DNA from: Massilimicrobiota sp. An134 | GTDB lineage: Bacteria > Bacillota_I > Bacilli_A > Erysipelotrichales > Coprobacillaceae | Direction: 5' to 3' | Assembly: GCF_002160815.1 (NCBI RefSeq) | Contig: NZ_NFLH01000001.1 | Span: 62,001-126,000, forward strand | Length of the DNA: 64,000 bases | Shown here: piece after piece, positions 55,297 to 61,850 of the stretch | How the letters are laid out: the number at the start of each line of letters is the position of its first letter | How positions within the stretch are numbered: position 1 is the stretch's first letter | The notes under the pieces: model-generated | Database searches by the model: none | What the model was told of the DNA's origin: nothing | The model's input: the letters and a program-made list of their open reading frames with translations, nothing else | Position numbers and translations under genes: made by a program

Positions 55297-56163
55297 CTAT
55301 GCTTCAGTTTTTTCTTCTTTAACTTCAGCTGGTTTGCTTACTTCAGCAGGTTTGTTATTTTTAGGACGTCCAGCATTTTTGTATCTAGGTCCTTTTTGTT
55401 TGTTTTCTTCTACAGAAGCAACAGCATCATTCATTGATACTTCTTTATCATCTTCATCTTTTACATAGGCAACTGTTACTGGTTCACCTTTTGCTTCACA
55501 TACTGCATCTGCCATAGCAGCTACAATTAATTTAACAGCTCTAATAGCATCATCATTAGCAGGGATTACATAATCCACTTCATCAGGATCACAGTTTGTA
55601 TCAACGATACCAAATACAGGGATACCTAAGATTCTTGCTTCTGCAACTGCGTTATGTTCAACTTTAGGATCTACTACAAATAAAGCATTTGGTAATCTTC
55701 TCATTTCTTTAATACCACCTAAGTTCTTTTCTAACTTAGCTTTTTCTTTCATAAGAAGAACTGCTTCTTTTTTAGTGAATAATTCTAAAGTTCCATCTTC
55801 TTCCATTTTTTCTAATTCTTTTAATCTTCTAATTCTCTTTTGGATAGTTTTGAAGTTAGTTAATGTTCCACCTAACCAACGAGAATTTACATAGAAACTT
55901 CCAGATCTTTCAGCTTCAGTTTGAACAGCTTCTTGAGCTTGTTTTTTAGTTCCTACAAATAAAACTTTTCCACCTTTAGCAACGATATCCATTAAAGCTG
56001 CATAAGCTTCATCAATTTTATCAGATGATTTCTTTAAATCAATGATATAAATACCGTTTCTAGCTGTGAAAATGTATGGAGCCATTTTTGGATTCCATCT
56101 TTTTGTTTGATGTCCAAAATGAACACCCACTTCTAATAATTTTTTCATTGAAATTACTGCCAT
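55297..56163 (-). CDS. rpsB: 30S ribosomal protein S2
   Basis: The protein has 288 residues. Family marks are [19 protein letters not shown] at the N-terminus, [14 protein letters not shown], and [21 protein letters not shown]-terminal extension of about 40 residues is rich in Lys, Pro and Glu. The start is the ATG at 56163 with GGGAGG upstream; a longer reading from 56208 is in the leader. Confidence 0.97.
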   Translation of the reverse strand: MAVISMKKLLEVGVHFGHQTKRWNPKMAPYIFTARNGIYIIDLKKSSDKIDEAYAALMDIVAKGGKVLFVGTKKQAQEAVQTEAERSGSFYVNSRWLGGTLTNFKTIQKRIRRLKELEKMEEDGTLELFTKKEAVLLMKEKAKLEKNLGGIKEMRRLPNALFVVDPKVEHNAVAEARILGIPVFGIVDTNCDPDEVDYVIPANDDAIRAVKLIVAAMADAVCEAKGEPVTVAYVKDEDDKEVSMNDAVASVEENKQKGPRYKNAGRPKNNKPAEVSKPAEVKEEKTEA

Positions 56164-56266
56164 TGTAACTTCCTCCCTTTCGTTTTTTTCCTCCATTGTT
56201 TCTAACATAAACCACCATGAACAGGCACTCGATTTATGAATTCACAATGTGTGTATTTTCAATACC
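56164..56266 (-). other. 5' leader of rpsB, candidate autoregulatory region
   Basis: About 100 bases of untranslated leader between the predicted transcription start and the rpsB ATG, with a small hairpin (GTAT-loop-ATAC around 56255-56268) and a conserved-looking GTGCCTGTTCATGGTGG. In other bacteria S2 controls its own operon through its leader. I cannot show a fold match. Confidence 0.4.
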
Positions 56267-56272
56267 CGTTGT

Positions 56273-56301
56273 ATAATACCATAACACGTCCAAAAAAACA
56301 A
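56273..56301 (-). promoter_or_regulatory. Promoter of rpsB-tsf-pyrH-frr
   Basis: On the - strand, TTGTTT (56301-56296) and TATTAT (56278-56273) are 17 bases apart, and TGG precedes the -10, giving an extended -10 as well. Confidence 0.6.
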
Positions 56302-56319
56302 GATAATTTCCTATATTTT

Positions 56320-57078
56320 TCATTTTTTTATACTTTTTAAAAGCTCTGGTACCATTTCTTTTTCACCTCTCATTTTTTGATCAATAACATAATAATTATG
56401 ATAACCTCTTCGATATATTATACGATCATGAACAAGAGGTGGTCGTTGATTAGAAAAAGACGGTATCCTTCCATAATATGTCCTTAAATAAATAAAAATA
56501 AACCTATAAAAACAACATAGCTGATAAAAAAGATAGCATAAAATGACAACAGTATTCATTTGCAAATAAAATAAGAAAAGCAAACAATATACAAAAATAG
56601 ATATTTTTAAAGTCAAAAATAAAGACTTTTTTAGATCCATAATACTTTGTAAAAGTAAGCTTAGAAATCTACCACCATCCAAAGGATAGATAGGTAAAAG
56701 ATTAAAACACAAAACAAACATATTCATTGTTAATAAAAAGTCCTGATAAACACCATGACTTAACATTTGAATTCCTGCATAAATAAACAAATGACTACAT
56801 GGTCCAGCTAAAACAACACACATTTCTTTCCAGATAGATTGAAAATAAAAATCTTCTAAATACAAATAAGCTCCAAATGGAAGCAATTCTATCTTTTTAA
56901 TTTGAAAATGAAAATAATATGCCATCAAGAGATGGCATATTTCATGTAAACAAACAATCAATAAAGTTGAAAGATACCATTTCAAATATCCTCCCAGCCA
57001 TGAAAAAAGAAAATAAACAAGTGTAATTGGGTGGATAGAAAGTTTATGATATAAGCTCTTCAAATGTTGAATAATCAA
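56320..57078 (-). CDS. spoIVFB: Intramembrane metalloprotease SpoIVFB (M50 family)
   Basis: This membrane protease processes pro-sigma-K in the mother cell. The zinc motif is HEICH (in VCLHEICHLL) and the second metal ligand is in YPLDGGRF. It has about six hydrophobic segments and a C-terminal cytoplasmic part shorter than a full CBS domain. The start is uncertain: no ATG lies early in frame. I prefer TTG at 57078, nine bases after AGGTG; the frame is open to a TTG at 57105. The gene overlaps spoIVFA, as in Bacillus. Length would be 252 residues. Confidence 0.88.
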   Translation of the reverse strand: MIIQHLKSLYHKLSIHPITLVYFLFSWLGGYLKWYLSTLLIVCLHEICHLLMAYYFHFQIKKIELLPFGAYLYLEDFYFQSIWKEMCVVLAGPCSHLFIYAGIQMLSHGVYQDFLLTMNMFVLCFNLLPIYPLDGGRFLSLLLQSIMDLKKSLFLTLKISIFVYCLLFLFYLQMNTVVILCYLFYQLCCFYRFIFIYLRTYYGRIPSFSNQRPPLVHDRIIYRRGYHNYYVIDQKMRGEKEMVPELLKSIKK

Positions 57079-57631
57079 TTTCCTGTTCACCTTGAGTAAA
57101 AACAATCATAACCTGATCTTCATATGTTCCCAATATAGTTGATTCTTCAACCTGGTCATACATACTTACAAAAACATCCTGCATATTTCCAAATGTCACT
57201 TCTATGTTATTTTCTAAAAGAATCGTTACATATTTTCCTAATAAATTCTGTTCTCCCACATAGATGACACGTCCCTTGCCAAAATTCAATACTTCGTTAG
57301 ACTGATTCGTATAATAATTATCTTTGATATGTGTATAATTCATCTTTGATGAAACAGTTGCAGTTTCCTCTTGTCCTTGAAAAGACAAAAAATGCTGGTT
57401 AATCCATGATGTGACTTTTGAAAACTGCAAATCATTTAATACGTAATCTTTAATATAATCTCCATTAGGACTAACCTTAACATATGCACAAATAGCAATT
57501 CCCACAAGTAAAGCAACCATTGCTTTAATCATACCATTATAAATTCTAGAAAAATGACGATCGGTTAAGACAGGATGACGATGCGCCCTTCTCTTCTCCA
57601 TTCTCCTTCTAATTTCATCAATATCATTCAC
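57044..57631 (-). CDS. spoIVFA: SpoIVFA-like protein (M23-type domain)
   Basis: The protein has 195 residues with a basic N-terminus (about 1-30), one membrane segment (about 34-50) and a C-terminal domain (about 95-195) resembling an M23 peptidase fold without evident catalytic residues. SpoIVFA anchors and inhibits SpoIVFB until SpoIVB cleaves it. The identity rests on topology and on the minD-spoIVFA-spoIVFB order. Confidence 0.85.
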   Translation of the reverse strand: MNDIDEIRRRMEKRRAHRHPVLTDRHFSRIYNGMIKAMVALLVGIAICAYVKVSPNGDYIKDYVLNDLQFSKVTSWINQHFLSFQGQEETATVSSKMNYTHIKDNYYTNQSNEVLNFGKGRVIYVGEQNLLGKYVTILLENNIEVTFGNMQDVFVSMYDQVEESTILGTYEDQVMIVFTQGEQEIDYSTFEELIS

Positions 57632-57675
57632 AAGTTTTCACCTCATTTTAACTTATGAAAGAAAACAAAAAAATA

Positions 57676-58452
57676 TTATCTAAAAAGACGTTCCAGTAGA
57701 GGTTTTCTTTTATTTTTTTGAAAAGGAATCTCCTGCCCCTCTAATCGTTTGACAATACGATCAAAACATCGATAAATATTTTCTTTTTTATTCATATAAA
57801 TAGGCATTCCTTTATTGTTAGCCTCAATCATATCATGTTCTTCATAAACAATTCCAATCAATGGAATTGACAAAATATCGTAGGCTTCTTTAAGTGAAGG
57901 ACAACGCCCTTTCAAAACATCTGATTCATTATATTTATTGACAAGCATATGTAATTGATCAACACCCTGTTTCAACAATAAGCCTACAACACGATCAGCA
58001 TCACGTAAAGAAACAGTATCTAGATTGACAACGATAATAGCTTCTTTTGACAAACTACTGGCATATTGAAACCCTTTTTCAATACCAGCAGGACTATCAA
58101 TCAATATATAATCAAATTCCTGTTTTAACTGTTCTACCATATTGATCATATAATCTAAATTTAAATTTTCAAAAGAAAGCGATTTACACGCAGGTAATAA
58201 ATATAAAGATTGCATACGTTTATCTTTAACTAAAATCTGTTGTAAAGAACATTTATTTGAAATAACATCTTTCAAATCAAAAATCACTCTATTTTCTAAT
58301 CCTAACATGACATCTAAGTTTTTCAAACCAAAATCCGCATCTATTAAACATACTTTTTTATTCATATTGGCTAATGCATAACCCAAATTAATGGTCATAC
58401 TACTTTTTCCAACACCACCTTTACCCGATGTAATGACTATAGTTCGACACAT
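57676..58452 (-). CDS. minD: Septum site-determining ATPase MinD
   Basis: This 258-residue ParA/MinD ATPase has the deviant Walker A motif SGKGGVGKSS (about 8-17) and a C-terminal amphipathic membrane-targeting helix (RKPLLERLFR). With MinC it blocks division at the poles. AGGAGG precedes the ATG. The start overlaps the end of minC by 32 bases. Confidence 0.97.
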   Translation of the reverse strand: MCRTIVITSGKGGVGKSSMTINLGYALANMNKKVCLIDADFGLKNLDVMLGLENRVIFDLKDVISNKCSLQQILVKDKRMQSLYLLPACKSLSFENLNLDYMINMVEQLKQEFDYILIDSPAGIEKGFQYASSLSKEAIIVVNLDTVSLRDADRVVGLLLKQGVDQLHMLVNKYNESDVLKGRCPSLKEAYDILSIPLIGIVYEEHDMIEANNKGMPIYMNKKENIYRCFDRIVKRLEGQEIPFQKNKRKPLLERLFR

Positions 58453-59011
58453 AATTTTCCTCCTTCGTCAAAATAATCTGGTTATCTTTATAATAAACGC
58501 TTGTGAGTGCAGAAGTTGTCAAATCATGTAATGTCTGTTGATTAATTATAATTTGAGCATTTTGAAAATCATGTCCAAATATACGTACATCTTCATTCAT
58601 TGCGACAATAGTTCCTTTGACTGTATTAAGAAAATAAACATTCTGATAACAATAAACATAACTTCCTGGATTGACGATTCCTAAAAATAATGTTTCATGA
58701 TCAATGATAATTTCTTCACCATTGTGAAGTTGTTCTTTTCTGATATGGACCTGATGAGGTTGTTGATGATATGTCATACCATCAAATAAAACCTTTTCTT
58801 TTTGCATCAGTAAATCCATCAAAGAATGAACTTCATCAATTGCTAAAACTCGACAGCCAAAATCAAAAAAAGCTCTTGGATAGTACCCCTCCTGTTGAAA
58901 TAGGGGTTGCTCCAAAAGCTGATTCAAATCATCTAAAAACTGCTGAAATGTACAATTCTCATTGACTTTCATAACCAGTATTCCATTAATTCCTTTGACT
59001 TCAATATTCAT
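58421..59011 (-). CDS. minC: Septum site-determining protein MinC
   Basis: The protein has 196 residues. The N-terminal domain (about 1-95) is diverged; the C-terminal domain (about 100-180) has the MinC beta-helix pattern with Gly-rich turns (GSYVYCYQNVYFLNTVKG). It inhibits FtsZ assembly. It starts next to the mreD stop. Confidence 0.9.
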   Translation of the reverse strand: MNIEVKGINGILVMKVNENCTFQQFLDDLNQLLEQPLFQQEGYYPRAFFDFGCRVLAIDEVHSLMDLLMQKEKVLFDGMTYHQQPHQVHIRKEQLHNGEEIIIDHETLFLGIVNPGSYVYCYQNVYFLNTVKGTIVAMNEDVRIFGHDFQNAQIIINQQTLHDLTTSALTSVYYKDNQIILTKEENYVSNYSHYIG

Positions 59012-59532
59012 TATTTCACCTCAATTTTCACTTTATTGTAGATCCAATAAATGATAACTGATAAAACAGCATTCAAAAGTAGTGTTGGTAATAATTGCAT
59101 AACTACAAATGAAACCATTGGATATCTTGTCATATTGGTAATCCACATCAACCAATATACAATACATTCCTGGGCGAATATTGTCAAAACACAAAAAATT
59201 GTAGATTCAACAATATTTAATGTGTCTAATTTAAACAAATATGAACGAACAAAGGCGATTAAACAATAAATAAGAATATATATGGCTAAAGAATTTGCAT
59301 AGACAACAGAATAATAAAGACCACATATGGTTGCAAAGAAATAACGTTCTGCACCGTCTATTGTCCTCACTAATAAAGCAAACATCATTAAACCTAAGTA
59401 TGGTGTGATGGTTATTCCGGTTTTAGTGAAATTATAGGGCAAGAAATAATGAATTGTACTATCGACTACAAAACATAAAAAAACGACTAAAAAACATTTG
59501 ACTAGATAGCTATCTTGGACACGTTTTCTCAT
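59011..59532 (-). CDS. mreD: Rod-shape protein MreD
   Basis: This 173-residue protein has about five membrane segments, the usual length for MreD, part of the elongasome. Residues are highly hydrophobic with a basic N-terminus. It starts within the end of mreC (ATGA) and ends at the start of minC. Confidence 0.9.
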   Translation of the reverse strand: MRKRVQDSYLVKCFLVVFLCFVVDSTIHYFLPYNFTKTGITITPYLGLMMFALLVRTIDGAERYFFATICGLYYSVVYANSLAIYILIYCLIAFVRSYLFKLDTLNIVESTIFCVLTIFAQECIVYWLMWITNMTRYPMVSFVVMQLLPTLLLNAVLSVIIYWIYNKVKIEVK

Positions 59533-60386
59533 TCGTCATTCACCCTTTGAACAACAGCAACATCATTAAGAGCATCAAAATCCACACTAGGTGTGACATC
59601 ACAAACAGACTCAGTTGCATCATCACCAGTCGCATAATTTTCTACTGTTCCAACTAAAATACCTTTTGGACTCTTTCCTTTTCCACCTAGACCACTTGTT
59701 ACAACCTTAGCATCTTTTTCAATTGTTTCAACATCACTTAGCAAAGTAATAGAATATTTATGCGTATTAATATTATAACGATTTAATAATCCATAGTATT
59801 CCTCATCACCACTTAAAATCATAACTGGCAATTGTGACTTGGATGTTTCACTTGATAATAAAGTGACTGTTGAAGAAATTTCACTGACACTTGTAATTGT
59901 CCCAATCATTCCCTGAGCATTGACTACTGCCATACCTTCCTGTACACCAGAAATTTTCCCTAAATTAATAGTGACCTGATTATTCCAGTTTTGAGCATCT
60001 CTAGCAATCACATTTGTATATTTTACCTGATATTCAGTAGGTAGATGATCAATATCCATAATTTCTTTTAAATCATTTAATTCATTTGTTAAAACTTCAT
60101 TCATTGCACTCTCACGAGCTAAATTATCTAATTGTTCCTTCAGTTTTGCATTTTCTTCATAAACATCTTTTAAATCATTATATTCTTCAAATAATCCTGT
60201 TACATATTGAATAGGCGCTTTAATAATATAATATTCTAAATTTGCAATTGTATCTTTAAAAATAATTTCTATACTTGAAGCAGAACGACTGGTTACAAGT
60301 GTTAATACTGAAAATGAAACCAGTACAACTGTTATAATAACGATTCTTCTTTTTTGTTTTGTCCATTTATTACCTTTTCTATACAA
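59529..60386 (-). CDS. mreC: Rod-shape protein MreC
   Basis: This 285-residue protein has a basic cytoplasmic N-terminus, one membrane segment (about 15-35), a coiled coil (about 65-105) and two beta-barrel domains (about 110-270) that face the wall and scaffold PBPs. I favour TTG at 60386, five bases after AGGTGG; a GTG at 60395 overlaps that site. mreB, which normally precedes it, is absent here. Confidence 0.92.
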   Translation of the reverse strand: MYRKGNKWTKQKRRIVIITVVLVSFSVLTLVTSRSASSIEIIFKDTIANLEYYIIKAPIQYVTGLFEEYNDLKDVYEENAKLKEQLDNLARESAMNEVLTNELNDLKEIMDIDHLPTEYQVKYTNVIARDAQNWNNQVTINLGKISGVQEGMAVVNAQGMIGTITSVSEISSTVTLLSSETSKSQLPVMILSGDEEYYGLLNRYNINTHKYSITLLSDVETIEKDAKVVTSGLGGKGKSPKGILVGTVENYATGDDATESVCDVTPSVDFDALNDVAVVQRVNDE

Positions 60387-60411
60387 AGATACCACCTCTT
60401 ATCATTCATAC

Positions 60412-60440
60412 ATTATAATATCTCAATATAAAAAAAGCAA
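60412..60440 (-). promoter_or_regulatory. Possible promoter of mreC-mreD-minCD-spoIVFAB
   Basis: On the - strand TATAAT (60417-60412) has a weak -35 (TTGCTT, 60440-60435) 17 bases upstream. Confidence 0.4.
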
Positions 60441-60482
60441 TTCGTAAAAAACAATTTATCAAATTCCTATATTTTCACATCT

Positions 60483-61160
60483 TTATTCATAAAAAAACAA
60501 TTGTTTTGCCATAATACTATAAAATTGATTCCACCCAATCACAATATGATCTATGACTTCAATTGACATCATTTGTCCTAATTTTTGAAACTGTTCTGTC
60601 ATAAGCAAGTCTTCTTCACTAGGCAATGCATCTCCACTTGGATGGTTGTGTACTAAAACAATTTTTGCACTGCTTATAGCGATAGCTTCTTTAAAGACTT
60701 CTCTAGGCGTGACAACACTCATATTTAATGAGCCAATAAAAATGGTTTTTTCTTTGATGACTTTATTTTTATTATCCAAACAGAGCAACAGGAAATGTTC
60801 TTGCTTTAAAAACATCAACTGGTTATGTACTCTTCCAAAAATATCATAAGGATTGAGTAATGGCTTCTCTATTGATGAAACATCTTTTAATCTTTTAGCA
60901 ATTTCTATAATACTCAATATTTCAATTGCTTTTGCTTGCTTAATTCCCTTCAAAGCAATCAAATCTGCATAAGTAACCGTCGATAGATTTGCAAAACCTC
61001 CAATTTCCGTTAATAGACGCTGTGACAATTGAATCACCGATTCATTTTTATGCCCAGTTCTTAATATCAGTGCCAACAATTCTACATTATTCAATGTTTC
61101 AATACCATATGTTAATGCTTTTTCACGTGGATTTTCTTCTAATGGTAATGTCTTAATCAT
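60483..61160 (-). CDS. radC: RadC-family JAB domain protein
   Basis: This 225-residue protein has a helix-hairpin-helix pair (about 35-75) and a JAB metallopeptidase-like domain with HNHPSGDALPSEEDL (about 170-184). Its role is unclear despite the name. It sits upstream of mreC as in Bacillus and overlaps the SPOR-like gene. Confidence 0.94.
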   Translation of the reverse strand: MIKTLPLEENPREKALTYGIETLNNVELLALILRTGHKNESVIQLSQRLLTEIGGFANLSTVTYADLIALKGIKQAKAIEILSIIEIAKRLKDVSSIEKPLLNPYDIFGRVHNQLMFLKQEHFLLLCLDNKNKVIKEKTIFIGSLNMSVVTPREVFKEAIAISSAKIVLVHNHPSGDALPSEEDLLMTEQFQKLGQMMSIEVIDHIVIGWNQFYSIMAKQLFFYE

Positions 61161-61513
61161 AGATCATCACCTTTCGATAAAGAATCCAATAACATTTCAT
61201 TTGTGGTAGATGTTGGCACAATATAAGTTTTCATGATTCCTTTTACCTGTGTAGCATGTTTTTCTATATCTTCTTTTTTTTCACTAATCATTGATAATAC
61301 ATAATATTGGTCATTTTTTGTATAGGTATATCCTTCGATTCCCATTTCTTTCAATTCAGCTAATTTTTCATCTTTATTACTTGCTTCCTTATAAATACCA
61401 ACCTGATATGCATAAAGTGTCTTTTGTCCTAGAGAGCATCCATATGTAAAAATAAACATAAAAGCCAAAGAACTAACAACTGCAAAAATAACAACTTTCC
61501 ATTCAAACTTCAT
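61157..61513 (-). CDS. Membrane-anchored protein with SPOR-like domain, unknown function
   Basis: This 118-residue protein has one N-terminal membrane segment (about 8-28) with a Cys at its end (YGCSLG), followed by a compact domain (about 35-110) with the beta-alpha-beta spacing of SPOR folds (AYQVGIYKE then YYVLSMISE), which bind denuded glycan strands at the septum. The link to SPOR is by pattern only. I start at the ATG at 61513; an earlier GTG lies on the ribosome-binding site. Confidence 0.7.
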   Translation of the reverse strand: MKFEWKVVIFAVVSSLAFMFIFTYGCSLGQKTLYAYQVGIYKEASNKDEKLAELKEMGIEGYTYTKNDQYYVLSMISEKKEDIEKHATQVKGIMKTYIVPTSTTNEMLLDSLSKGDDL

Positions 61514-61551
61514 TTTAATCACCCTTTCTAATCTATGCTATAACATATAAA

Positions 61552-61580
61552 AATATGAAAGGCAAATTGCCTTTCATATT
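61552..61580 (-). terminator. Terminator after the double-glycine peptide gene
   Basis: A nearly perfect palindrome (61552-61565 with 61567-61580) with a T run on the - strand, beginning one base after the stop codon. Confidence 0.85.
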
Positions 61581-61581
61581 A

Positions 61582-61746
61582 CTAATCTCTCCATTCAATA
61601 CTGATGAGTCTTGGAATTGAAATTCTTCCCTTCTTCGATTTAATAATTTTATACGCTGCAGCACCTAATATCAAATAAAGTAATGCAGTCGCAATTAAAC
61701 CTCCACCTTGAATTTCACATTGCTGTTGTACGGTTAATTCTTTCAT
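61582..61746 (-). CDS. Small peptide with double-glycine leader (bacteriocin- or signal-like)
   Basis: The product is 54 residues. The first 15 form a classic double-glycine leader: MKELTVQQQCEIQGG, matching the LS/T-x-x-E/Q-L/C-x-x-I-x-GG pattern cut by C39-peptidase ABC transporters. The 39-residue mature part begins with Gly, has a hydrophobic helix (LIATALLYLILGAAAY) and a basic, Trp-containing tail (KIIKSKKGRISIPRL). A ribosome-binding site (GGAAGGG) lies five bases upstream; an upstream ATG overlaps it. It is a single-gene unit with its own terminator. There is no transporter, immunity or regulator gene nearby. A class II bacteriocin or a secreted signal peptide is most likely. Confidence 0.75.
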   Translation of the reverse strand: MKELTVQQQCEIQGGGLIATALLYLILGAAAYKIIKSKKGRISIPRLISIEWRD

Positions 61747-61821
61747 GCTGACCCTTCCTTTCATCAGTAGCCCCTAATTATTATATATACATTTTTTTCA
61801 ATTTTTTCTTCTTAAAAACGA

Positions 61822-61850
61822 AAAAAAGTGAAATTTTTCAATTTCACTTT
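61822..61850 (-). terminator. Terminator after valS
   Basis: AAAGTGAAATT (61825-61835) pairs with AATTTCACTTT (61840-61850), with a T run on the - strand. The stem starts in the valS stop codon. Confidence 0.88.
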
